DNA of 64,000 nucleotides, from the NCBI RefSeq assembly GCF_035918155.1, contig NZ_CP109328.1:682001-746000 (forward strand), given 5' to 3'. Position 1 is the stretch's first letter, and each line of letters starts with the position of its first letter. The position numbers and the translations under genes were made by a program. This document shows positions 9,442 through 16,877 of the stretch, one piece after another. The notes under the pieces are model-generated. The model searched no databases. It was not told the DNA's origin and saw only the letters and a program-made list of their open reading frames with translations. This DNA is from Streptomyces sp. NBC_01591. GTDB taxonomy: Bacteria > Actinomycetota > Actinomycetes > Streptomycetales > Streptomycetaceae.

Positions 9442-9577
9442 ACGACTGCACGCCTCGGTACACATGCCCCGCATCGGCTGCGGCCTGGCCGGCGGCACCT
9501 GGGACCGCGTGGAACCCCTCGTCACCGATGCGCTGTGCGCCCGGGACGTCCGTACGGTCGTCTACGACCGTGCGTAG
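9442..9577 (+). pseudogene. C-terminal tail of a macro-domain protein
   Basis: The reading ASVHMPRIGCGLAGGTWDRV followed by a VVYDRA ending matches the last helix-strand of macro (ADP-ribose-binding) domains, where H-M-P-x-I-G-x-G-L-A-G-G contacts the ribose phosphates. The IS1634 right end at 9441 directly abuts it, and the N-terminal half is not present left of the element. This suggests insertion followed by deletion or inversion. Confidence 0.7.
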
Positions 9578-9602
9578 CCGTGCCCACGGGGCGGCGGGCC
9601 GG

Positions 9603-10355
9603 TCAGCGGACGTCGTCGTGGAACACCGGTTCCCCCGCCAGCAGCCGGTCGAACAGCTCGTACCGGTCCAGGCGCAACTCGTCATCACCGTCGCTGTCGT
9701 CGTCCTTGGTGAAGACCTCGTCCACCAGCAGCGCGCGCAGCTGCTCCCGCAGGCCCTCCCGGTCGTCCCATCCCAGGCGGTAGGTGTCGTAGTCGAGGTG
9801 GATACCGGCGTCCACCGTGGCAGCCCCGCGATCCCCCGGGTCCTCCTCCAGGACCAGCCGCGCCCGGACGGTGCCCGTGGCGGTCGTACGGGGGTCGAGG
9901 CAGACGCAGGAGACGATGTCCGCTCCGAGATCGCCCCGGACCAGCAGGTCGCCGGCGCTGAACACCGCGCGCGCCGTTAGGTTCCCGCCGACGACGATCC
10001 GGGAGCCGTCCTCGCGGTCGGACAGGCAGCCGCCGACGGTGAGCGAGCCGGTGACCACGATCGCCGTCGGCACATACAGATGGCCGGTGACGACGAGGTC
10101 GCCATGGTGGAGCAGCGGCTCCCACAGCTCCTGATCGCCCGTCAGGGGCCGGGCTGAGCCATGATCGCTGCGCACCTTGGTGCCGCGCTCCAGCAGCCGC
10201 CAGAACGCGTCGGGACCGCCGTCGTGGTGATTCAGATCGGTGAGGATCTGCCCGACACCCCGGGTGGCGGTCGGCAGCTCCCGGCCGCCTTCCGCGCCCC
10301 GACGATCGGGATCGCTCTTCATCGGGTCAACGGGGTCAACGGGGTCAACTGCCAT
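9603..10355 (-). CDS. Beta-helix (polymer-forming-like) hypothetical protein
   Basis: About 250 residues. The centre is a stack of short valine/glycine strands (DLVVTGHLYVPTAIVVTGSL, then IVVGGNLTARAVFSAGDLLV) resembling the right-handed beta-helix of bactofilin or polymer-forming proteins. An acidic C-terminal region follows (KDDDSDGDDE). The N-terminus contains three DPV repeats encoded by a 9-bp tandem repeat. The ATG at 10355 was chosen; a TTG at 10385 is also possible and neither has a clear ribosome site. A fragment at 10449-10561 on the same strand ends in the same strand style, so the two may have been tandem paralogues. Function unknown. Confidence 0.65.
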   Translation of the reverse strand: MAVDPVDPVDPMKSDPDRRGAEGGRELPTATRGVGQILTDLNHHDGGPDAFWRLLERGTKVRSDHGSARPLTGDQELWEPLLHHGDLVVTGHLYVPTAIVVTGSLTVGGCLSDREDGSRIVVGGNLTARAVFSAGDLLVRGDLGADIVSCVCLDPRTTATGTVRARLVLEEDPGDRGAATVDAGIHLDYDTYRLGWDDREGLREQLRALLVDEVFTKDDDSDGDDELRLDRYELFDRLLAGEPVFHDDVR

Positions 10356-10448
10356 GCGGAGCAGGGTAGTGTCCTGCACTGACAACCGGCCCGACGTGGA
10401 CGAGGCAGGCGAGGCCGACTGTCACAGGCATCTCCTCCCGTCACGCCG

Positions 10449-10561
10449 TCAGCCGTCGCCCTCCCGCCAGCCGAGCGCGCCGCCGATGACGAGCTCCCCG
10501 TCGACGATCACATAATCCGGCCAGTGCGAAGGTGTGCGTTCGGAGTCCAGCTCGCCCCGGA
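10449..10561 (-). pseudogene. 3' end of a second beta-helix protein gene, cut by IS1634
   Basis: The reading VIVDGELVIGGALGWREGDG plus stop follows the truncated transposase frame. It carries the same alternating Val/Gly strand pattern as the neighbour at 9603-10355, so it is probably the tail of a paralogue. The break point with IS sequence is at 10561/10562. Confidence 0.5.
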
Positions 10562-10937
10562 CGAAGACCTCCTCCACCGCCCAGGTGCGGGCCCAGTCCC
10601 CGACCCGCACCAACGGTGCGGGCGCGGTCAGCCGATTGGCCACCAGCGCCTCGATCACCTGCCCGTGCGTCACCAGCGCGCTCGCACCGCCCGGACACAC
10701 CTCATCGACAATCCCGGACAGATCCAGCCGGCGAGTGAACTCGGAAACGACAGGCAGAGCGCCCAGACGTTTCTCCACCACGGAGGTCACCGCTACTTCA
10801 AAGCGCTGACGCTGGGACCGTGGCCGCGGGGACCGGGAAGACTTCGACACACCCCACCCAACGCCACACCACCGGCCCGGGACACCCCCGGACCGGTCAC
10901 ACCATACGAATCAACGACCCGCGAAGTACGGGTCTAG
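10562..10937 (-). mobile_element. Inverted 376-bp partial copy of the IS1634 left end
   Basis: The reverse complement of this segment reads the same as 7657-8032, from the terminal ctagacccg repeat to codon 96 of the transposase, and I see no difference. It then stops abruptly in a beta-helix gene fragment. The two IS ends face each other across about 2.5 kb. Confidence 0.85.
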
Positions 10938-11047
10938 AGTTGTCAAGGGTCTGCGCAGCTCAAGGGCCATCCTGAGTGTCAGGTACGTGAGGCACGTATT
11001 GCTGCGGATCACACGGCTCCTGAACTCCCACGGCCTACGGTGTGTGC

Positions 11048-11812
11048 ATGAACGAACGTTCCACTGATGTGTCGAGCGAGCTCTATCCGGAGTTGGCTCT
11101 GCCAGGCGGCCTGGGAGAGGCGTTGGGCCTCGAGGCGGCTCGGCGCGGGGGTGGTGGCGAGCCGATGGATCCCGTTGAGGGGTTCGATCCCGCGGTCGTC
11201 GCATGCTGCGCGCGTGGGGAGGCACGGTTCACTGTCTATGCGACCAACATCGACGAACGCGAGTTCCGTATCGAGATCTCCGGGCCCTCCGGCTGGCGGT
11301 GGGGTGCTTTCGGCAGCACCGATGACCTCGCGGTGGTTGCCGCGATTCTGCATGCCTGGCGTGATGGCGCGTCCATCGCTCAATTGCGACGCGAGTGGAC
11401 GTTGCTCGCGGCGACCCCGCTGGACGCGGCACCGCCTGGAAGGGTGGTGTCGACCGCTTGGCGGCTGACTCTGGAACGCTCGCCGGTGATCAGGCTGGGC
11501 AACGCCGAACTGGCCGAGGCCCTGTATGCGCAGCCGGCCCTGCGCGTGTTCTTCCCGTGGCCGTCGCACGGCCAGTTCAGCCTGCTCAGCAGTACCGCGG
11601 ACCCGTTCCACGAGGAGGTTCCACGCGTGATTCCGACTGGAGATGGGTTGTGGAGCGTGGTGGTCACGCCGTCGTCACCGCAGACACCGTCACGGGTCCT
11701 CGGTACCCGCCTCAGCGCTCGCGATGCCGCAGCGCTGATGGCCGCGAATGTTCCTGCAGGCAGTGGCCCGGCTATCGAGGGAGGGTGGCCGACCGGCGGA
11801 AGTACGGTCTGA
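11048..11812 (+). CDS. DUF6193-family protein
   Basis: 254 residues. The family is known in Streptomyces as DUF6193, labelled 'natural product biosynthesis protein' in databases, but its biochemistry is unknown. Visible features are YELALPGG-like opening residues, a compact middle (FRIEISGPSGWRWGAFGSTD, then DDLAVVAAILHAWRDGASI) that is conserved in these proteins, and an FFPWPSHGQFSLL patch. A GTG two codons upstream (11042) is an alternative start. It is alone, flanked by IS debris on the left and a convergent partial gene on the right. No enzyme motif seen. Confidence 0.7.
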   Translation: MNERSTDVSSELYPELALPGGLGEALGLEAARRGGGGEPMDPVEGFDPAVVACCARGEARFTVYATNIDEREFRIEISGPSGWRWGAFGSTDDLAVVAAILHAWRDGASIAQLRREWTLLAATPLDAAPPGRVVSTAWRLTLERSPVIRLGNAELAEALYAQPALRVFFPWPSHGQFSLLSSTADPFHEEVPRVIPTGDGLWSVVVTPSSPQTPSRVLGTRLSARDAAALMAANVPAGSGPAIEGGWPTGGSTV

Positions 11813-11985
11813 CCTGTGCTCGCGCGAACCTGGCTGTCGAGGTCCCACTCCACGAGATCGGCAAGCCAGCCGCTGTCGTCGGCCTCGAACGTGGCGGCCC
11901 GTTCGACCCGCATCACCTCAACGGTCCGCCGGATCGCGGCCATATCGATGGGCAGGGGGGTGTCGCCGTTCTTGTTGTGTGCCAT
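11811..11985 (-). CDS. Truncated hypothetical gene (N-terminus only)
   Basis: A minus-strand start at 11985 has AAGG 9 bases upstream. The first about 58 residues read as a normal protein (MAHNKNGDTPLPIDMAAIRR, then a Glu/Asp/Trp-rich segment). Beyond that the frame runs antisense through the DUF6193 gene, so only the 5' end seems real. Unrecognised. Confidence 0.4.
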
Positions 11986-12289
11986 GACGTTCGCCTTGTC
12001 TGTGATCAGGGAACGGACCGGTGTGGCCCGCCCGTCGGGGTCACCCGCACCAGCAGGGGTGCGAGCAGCAAAGACGCGAACCGCAGGCTACCGGCCCCGC
12101 TGCAAGCCGAGGCCGTCCGGGGGTTGCGGCGGCAGGCAGGTGGCCGGGAGCGCTCTCGGCGGCTCTGGAGGGAGCTGCACACGCGCCGTCCCGCGCGGGC
12201 ATCCGTAGAAACCCTCAATGCGGTACTGAAGCCGGGCTGTGCAGGTCCACCGGCAATTGGCGTCATCGGCGTGACCGGAACGCCAGAAC

Positions 12290-12718
12290 CCCAGTACCTC
12301 TCCAGGGAAAGCACGCACATGACCATCAGGCCGTTTGCGTTGGTAGTACGCCTTCGTTGCCGGGCAGCTCTTCAGGCTCGACAGCGAGGAGAGGTAGAAG
12401 GCGCTGAGCAGGCCGCGGTGGAACCGGCGTGGTCGGCGCAGGTTGCCGCTGACGCGGCCGGAGTCGCGTGGGGCCGGTGCCAGGCCGGCCGTAGCCGGCG
12501 AGCCGGTCGGCGATGACGAAGGCGTCCTTGGCGTCTGTCTTGCCCTCGCCCCGGTAGGAGGCCGAGGCACGGTGCATGGTCAGGCCGGTGATGTAGACCA
12601 TCGGCTGGTCGTGACCGAGCAGCAGCCCGATCAGCAGGGCGGCACCACCGTGGTTGAGATCGACAGCCCACAGCACGTCGCTGTCGAGAGCCAGGACATC
12701 CCCGCGGCTGACGGGCAT
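12290..12718 (-). pseudogene. IS110-family transposase remnant
   Basis: The minus strand encodes part of the DEDD catalytic domain of IS110 transposases: DVLWAVDLNHGGAALLIGLL, VYITGLTMHRASASYRGEGK and KTDAKDAFVIADRLA. After a frame change near 12480, a C-terminal piece appears (AFYLSSLSSLKSCPATKAYY). The start and the very C-terminus are missing or degenerate. Confidence 0.75.
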
Positions 12719-12784
12719 GTGGCCCGCCGTGGTGGTAGCCCGCGTGGATTCGGTGGGGCGCCCGCCGTGGCGGCTTCACGTGGC

Positions 12785-12818
12785 TTGACCGGCATGTAGT
12801 TAGCTGCCATATTAGTTT
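12785..12818 (+). promoter_or_regulatory. Likely leaderless promoter and operator of the MarR gene
   Basis: TTGACC (12785-12790) and TATTAG (12810-12815) are 19 bp apart, and the ATG at 12820 lies 5 bases after the -10 box with no ribosome site, which suggests a leaderless transcript. TAGTTAG at 12797 recurs at 13402 before the next gene, so this may be the regulator's own operator. Inference from sequence only. Confidence 0.45.
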
Positions 12819-12819
12819 T

Positions 12820-13341
12820 ATGAGTGACGAGGATGCGAACCCCGGCGCTGTGCCCACGCTTGATCAGGCGCGGCGCCAGATCGCGCGGTATGGGCTTGAT
12901 GCCGACCCGCAGGCGGTGCTTGTGGCGGTGCGCCTGATGGCTGCCGGGGTGCGGCTGGATCGTGCGTCCGAAGTGCACTTCTCTCGTTTTGGGCTGTCGA
13001 CCGGGCGCTACCGCCTCCTGGTGGACCTCGAGGACGGCGACGGAGAGAAGTCGCCGTCGCGGCTCGCGAAGAGCCTTGGTGTCTCGCGCGCCACGGTGAC
13101 CGGCCTGGTGGATGGGCTTGAGCGCGAGGGCCTCGTGATCCGCCGCGCGTCCACGGAGGATGGGCGGGGCGCAGTGGTCGTGCTTACGGCGCACGGTGCC
13201 CAGCGACTGCGTGATATGGCCGCTGACCACTTCGCGCGCCTCCAGGCGCTGGTCGGCGGACTGACCGCCAGTGAACGCGGGCTGTTCCTGGACCTGCTGG
13301 AACGCATTACGCAAGGGATCGGTGCGCTGACCGCCGAGTAG
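12820..13341 (+). CDS. MarR-family transcriptional regulator
   Basis: 173 residues with the MarR winged helix. The recognition region is SPSRLAKSLGVSRATVTGLV, followed by the wing (GLVIRRASTEDGRGAVVVLT) with the conserved D-x-R. Dimerisation helices are at both ends. MarR proteins usually bind short palindromes as dimers and release DNA on binding a phenolic or oxidant ligand. Two genes follow on the same strand (a membrane protein at 13438 and an NmrA-type reductase at 13958). A TAGTTAG motif precedes both this gene and the next, which suggests it represses itself and the downstream pair. Confidence 0.85.
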   Translation: MSDEDANPGAVPTLDQARRQIARYGLDADPQAVLVAVRLMAAGVRLDRASEVHFSRFGLSTGRYRLLVDLEDGDGEKSPSRLAKSLGVSRATVTGLVDGLEREGLVIRRASTEDGRGAVVVLTAHGAQRLRDMAADHFARLQALVGGLTASERGLFLDLLERITQGIGALTAE

Positions 13342-13401
13342 CGTCCCGCACCGCACGAGAAGTGGCCGCCTTGTCTGGGTGGCAGTCCCTCTCTGCCCAA
13401 A

Positions 13402-13416
13402 TAGTTAGGTCCCTAA
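13402..13416 (+). promoter_or_regulatory. Inverted-repeat operator candidate before the membrane-protein gene
   Basis: TTAGG-TC-CCTAA is a perfect 5+5 inverted repeat (13405-13416), preceded by TAG to form TAGTTAG, as seen before the MarR gene. It sits 22 bases before the GTG start at 13438. It is a plausible site for the neighbouring MarR protein. Confidence 0.45.
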
Positions 13417-13437
13417 TAATTTTTTTGAGGAGTGCAC

Positions 13438-13902
13438 GTGAGCCTTACCCGCGACAAGGCCGCCAAGCGCGGATTCGCTGCACGCCCGTTCACGCTCTGG
13501 AAGGAAGTTGCAGTCTCTTACCTGGCCCCCGCGCTCACAGCCGGGCTTGGCGGAGTCCTCAGCGGGCAGCCCGAACTGACGATGGCCGCCTTCACCTCCA
13601 TCGGGGCCACGTCGGCCGTGGTGGCCTTCATCGTCGGCGGGTGGCTGCACCGCCGGGGCCGGCCGCGCCGGTGGACGACGTCGGTGCCGCGTCCGGTGAT
13701 CACCATCGGACTCGGCACTGCCGCTGCCGGAATCGCGGGCCTGGCCGGGTGGTTCGCGTCCGGCTGGTTGCCGTCACACACGTCGGTGCCCGATGCCGGG
13801 TGGCTGGAGCGGCTGCGGATCGACCTGCCGTTGTCGGCCGCCCTGGCGACCACGATCGTCACCTGGCGATGGCGCGGCATGGCACCCCGGCAGCAGAAGT
13901 GA
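13438..13902 (+). CDS. Small integral membrane protein
   Basis: 154 residues with three likely membrane segments, around residues 25-42 (VSYLAPALTAGLGGVLSG), 50-66 (FTSIGATSAVVAFIVGGWL) and 85-108 (ITIGLGTAAAGIAGLAGWFA), then a possible fourth near the C-terminus (LSAALATTIVTW). The GTG at 13438 is preferred over 13432 because GAGG lies 8 bases upstream. Lies between a MarR regulator and an NmrA-type reductase on the same strand. No family recognised. It may be an accessory membrane subunit of the same stress or efflux response. Confidence 0.65.
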   Translation: MSLTRDKAAKRGFAARPFTLWKEVAVSYLAPALTAGLGGVLSGQPELTMAAFTSIGATSAVVAFIVGGWLHRRGRPRRWTTSVPRPVITIGLGTAAAGIAGLAGWFASGWLPSHTSVPDAGWLERLRIDLPLSAALATTIVTWRWRGMAPRQQK

Positions 13903-13957
13903 CCCGGCCGACTTCCACCCGTTTGCCTGGACCCACCAAAACCACGAAAGGCACACT

Positions 13958-14824
13958 GTGATCACCATCATGGGCGCGACCGGCGCCACCGGCGGCGCGC
14001 TGCTCCGGCGCCTGATCGAACTGAACATCCCCTGCCGTGCCGTCAGCCGTACTCCGGACAAACTGTGCGCCGCGATTGGTGTGGAAACGCCGGTCGAGGT
14101 CGTCGGTGCGGACGCCGCGGATCCCCGCGCGCTCCGCACCGCGTTCGACGGCTCCACACAACTGTTCCTCGCCATGGCCAACAGCCCGCGTCAAGTCGCG
14201 CTGGAGATCAACGCGATAGACGCCGCAGCCGCGTGCGGGGTACGGCACGTCGTCAAACTCTCTGCCCCAGCAGCCGAGCCCGACTCACCGGTCGCCGTCT
14301 CGCGCGGGCACTGGCGGGTTGAGGCACACCTTGCGGCAACCGGCATGGTGGCCACGCTGCTTCGGCCGTATGCGTTCATGCAGAAGCTGCTCCTGAACGC
14401 TCCGGCGGTATCCCAGGGCGTGCTCATCGGGGCGATGCGCGACGTGCCCTGCAACTACATCGACGTCCGGGACATTGCCGACGTCGCCGCGGCGACCCTC
14501 CTCCGCCCCGGCCTTGACGGGGCCACGTACGCGCTGACCGGCCCGCAGGCCTTCAGCCATCCGGAACTCGCTCATCTTCTCGGTGAGCTGACGGGTCGGC
14601 CCGTCCGCTGCATCGACCTGCCACCGGACGATTTCCACGGCCATCTCGTCCGAACCGCGCACATGCCGGACTGGCTCGCAAGCCATGTCGTGGAGATCCA
14701 GCAACTGGCCATCGCGCGTCCGGAGTCCCCGAACGACACCGTGGAGACCGTCCTAGGCCGCCCCGCCCGGACACTCGACGCCTTCGTTCACGAGCATCGC
14801 GCCATGTTCGCGCCAGTCGCCTGA
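13958..14824 (+). CDS. NmrA-like NAD(P)-binding protein
   Basis: 288 residues of the atypical short-chain dehydrogenase (NmrA/HSCARG, quinone reductase 2-like) group. The Rossmann dinucleotide loop is at the very start (ITIMGATGATGGALLRRLIE), followed by a basic residue after beta-2 (VSRTPDK), which favours NADP(H). The classical YxxxK dyad is not apparent; the conserved region is VVKLSAPAAEPDSP. The central RPYAFMQKLL region matches NmrA-type proteins. The GTG start has AAAGG upstream. It may be a redox sensor or an azo/quinone reductase regulated by the adjacent MarR protein. Confidence 0.8.
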   Translation: MITIMGATGATGGALLRRLIELNIPCRAVSRTPDKLCAAIGVETPVEVVGADAADPRALRTAFDGSTQLFLAMANSPRQVALEINAIDAAAACGVRHVVKLSAPAAEPDSPVAVSRGHWRVEAHLAATGMVATLLRPYAFMQKLLLNAPAVSQGVLIGAMRDVPCNYIDVRDIADVAAATLLRPGLDGATYALTGPQAFSHPELAHLLGELTGRPVRCIDLPPDDFHGHLVRTAHMPDWLASHVVEIQQLAIARPESPNDTVETVLGRPARTLDAFVHEHRAMFAPVA

Positions 14825-14865
14825 CCGGCATCTGCTGGCGGCCGGGTGCCTGAGCCGCAAGCAGC

Positions 14866-14893
14866 AGCGCCCCGGACACGGGCCCGGGGCGCT
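14866..14893 (+). terminator. Terminator hairpin after the NmrA-like gene
   Basis: A 9-bp perfect stem (gcgccccgg, 14867-14875, with 14884-14892), extended by an A-T pair, encloses an 8-nt loop 42 bp after the stop codon. Confidence 0.7.
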
Positions 14894-15185
14894 CCTGTGT
14901 CTGCTGCACGGTGCAGTGAAGAGGACGGCGGTGATGCCTGGTGATGCCGGAGAGCGTTGACACTGCCAGGCCGGCGCCCAGGCAGCACACGGGCGCTGCT
15001 CGTGCAGCGGGCGGGTACTGCAAATGCAGCGGTGTGGTGCAGTGACCGGTTGTCGGCTTGTCGCACGGCGCAGCAGCCTTTGCGAATCGGTGAACGGTTC
15101 TCGTAGAGCCGGTTCTTCCATGTCCGTGTCTGCCGCCGCGTACCGCGCGTACGGTAGCGGTACCACTCGCCAGGAGGAGCAGCCG

Positions 15186-15470
15186 ATGAGCGCGCAGCCC
15201 GAGGAAGCCTCCACCCCGCCAGCCCCGGCCGCCGCCGCCCAACTGCGCGCTGACCGCCGCGCCGACGCCTGGGTGCCGGCCCTCGAGCGGGACTGGGCCA
15301 AAGCACTGGAAGACTCCCGCCACACCTACAGCCTCACCCCGTTGCACGACGTCGTGCGTACCTGGCAGCTGCGCGTCGCCGCGGCCCCGGCCGTCGATGC
15401 CTACATGGACTCCGGCCGTGACGAGTCCGGCTTCGTGGACCTGGACGACATTCTCGGTGCCCGCCGGTGA
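15186..15470 (+). CDS. DUF6247-family antitoxin-like protein
   Basis: 94 residues. The C-terminal two thirds (WVPALERDWAKALEDSRHTY, then SLTPLHDVVRTWQLRV, ending FVDLDDIL) matches DUF6247, a Streptomyces family nearly always found directly upstream of a RelE/ParE-like toxin gene. The N-terminus is Ala/Pro-rich. AGGAGG lies 8 bases before the ATG. The toxin-like frame begins 10 bp after the stop. It probably neutralises the toxin and represses the pair, but in this copy the toxin gene is frameshifted. Confidence 0.75.
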   Translation: MSAQPEEASTPPAPAAAAQLRADRRADAWVPALERDWAKALEDSRHTYSLTPLHDVVRTWQLRVAAAPAVDAYMDSGRDESGFVDLDDILGARR

Positions 15471-15480
15471 CCGATAGGCC

Positions 15481-15725
15481 GTGGGGGTGCGCCTGTCTCA
15501 GCAGGCCGTGAAAACGCTCACCGAGCTCCCCGAGCACGCAAAGGAAACGGTCCGCGACGTCCTGGACATCGCGGTGCGGTCCCCGGGGGGCTGGCCCCAG
15601 TGGAACGCCGGCAACCTGACGGGGAAGACGTCCGTGCCGCATCCGTCGGGCAGCTGTCCGTCGTCCAGGTGGTCAATCGCCTCACCCGGCACCTGTCCGT
15701 CCTGGACATTGCCTGGATCGGGTAG
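15481..15725 (+). pseudogene. RelE/ParE-like toxin, frameshifted
   Basis: The reading opens as VRLSQQAVKTLTELPEHAKE and runs to NLTG at about 15619. It then continues in the next frame as EDVRAASVGQLSVVQVVNRL and LSVLDIAWIG to the stop at 15723-15725. One extra G in the GGGG run at 15617-15620 would restore a single 81-codon toxin. Either the toxin is inactivated or the base call is wrong. Partner of the DUF6247 gene just upstream. From 15726 to 15901 only a startless coding-like scrap is seen. Confidence 0.7.
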
Positions 15726-15901
15726 CCACCCGTGGCCGCACTCGTCCTCGACGGCGCACTCCTGATTGACATCCGGCTGCTCCTCGTGCCGCCCCGTTCC
15801 CAGGCGTCCCCGACGGTGTTGTCGACCTCGCCCGGGTCGCCGAGGAGACCCGCACAGCGCTGGACGGGAAGACCTTCTCTGCACCAACGGCTCGGTGATG
15901 G

Positions 15902-16410
15902 TCAGGTCAAATCAGTGCGTGGGTCGATGATCCAGTGATTGGTGAGCAGAACTCGACCGGCGAACTCCAGGCTCTGTTCTTCAACGAACGTGAAGCCGAC
16001 AGCGCGGCAGATGCCATTGGAAGGCAGGTTGCTGGTTGCGGGGAAGGCGTGAATGAGTCCCCAGCGGCCGTCCTCCCTGGCCATCTCAAGCAGTGTCCGC
16101 ACGGCTCGCTTGCCGTAGCCCTGGCCTTGGCAGGCGGGCAGGACCATCCAACCGATCTCGGAGATGTGATGGTCGTCGGCTTCGTGGGACCACAGCGTCA
16201 CAGTTCCGGCGACGGCCGTGGGGGCAGCCGCTTCGGGGTGATCATTTTGGTCCAGGCGGTGTCCTCGGCAGCCCGGCGGACATCGCGCTGCACCTTCTCA
16301 TCCATGCCTTCTCGCGGCAGCGGACCCCCGAGGTCTTTCATCATGTCGGGATCGCATCGCATCCGGATGTAAGCGTCGACATCATCAAGCACCACATTGC
16401 GCAACAGCAT
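15902..16410 (-). pseudogene. GNAT N-acetyltransferase, frameshifted
   Basis: The start at 16410 has AGGAGG at ideal spacing (MLLRNVVLDDVDAYIRMRCD). The frame runs to about 16240 and then shifts; the second part carries the acetyl-CoA loop (IGWMVLPACQGQGYGKRAV, matching Q-x-x-G-x-G) and the C-terminal strands. Adding one C to the CCCC run near 16240 joins both parts into a normal protein of about 169 residues (RimJ/RimL-like). Substrate unknown. Confidence 0.75.
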
Positions 16411-16482
16411 TCTGTGCCTCCTGGTTGGCAGCGATTGTCCAATGTGATCACGCAGCCTGCACTGCTGGCGTCTGCGCTCCCC

Positions 16483-16764
16483 TCACCCTTCTGTGAGCTG
16501 GGACTTCTGATGTGGGACGACGGGAAGCCCGAGCGAGACCGGGCCACTTCGCTGGAAACGGCGGGCCTGCTCGCGCTTGCTGCGCAGGAAGGTGAGGGTG
16601 AGATCGAGTCCGTCGATCTCACCCCGCCAGTCCTCGGCGACAGCGCGCTCGCGGCGGGCGAGGAGGGTCTCCTCCAGCTCGTCCAGAGGGGCATCTTCGG
16701 GTTGATGCTCAGCATCGGACAACGGATGCAGGCTTCTCCGAACTTTGGGGTCGTTCCGTCCCAA
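16483..16764 (-). CDS. Small hypothetical protein
   Basis: 93 residues, charged and helical (DELEETLLARRERAVAEDWR, then LDLTLTFLRSKREQ). It resembles short proteins found beside integrases in Streptomyces integrative elements; I cannot assign a function. Contains no HTH or catalytic motif that I can see. It is upstream of and on the same strand as the frameshifted acetyltransferase, with 72 bases between. Confidence 0.55.
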   Translation of the reverse strand: MGRNDPKVRRSLHPLSDAEHQPEDAPLDELEETLLARRERAVAEDWRGEIDGLDLTLTFLRSKREQARRFQRSGPVSLGLPVVPHQKSQLTEG

Positions 16765-16877
16765 AGCCTCTGATCTGCAGCTCTCTGAAACCGAATTGGT
16801 GATGCCAGAGGACTCACAGCGAGATGTTCCGGAGAGCGAGAGCCGCTCCGCCTGCCGCCTGAGTACTGTGACTTCGC

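Noticed and set aside
7657..9525. Long minus-strand frame of 622 codons across IS1634
   Set aside because: Antisense to an intact DUF4277/DDE transposase with correct codon bias; no motif in the reverse frame.
10326..10349. Short tandem repeat gtcaacggg
   Set aside because: It codes DPV repeats at the N-terminus of the beta-helix protein; three copies are too few to be a meaningful satellite.
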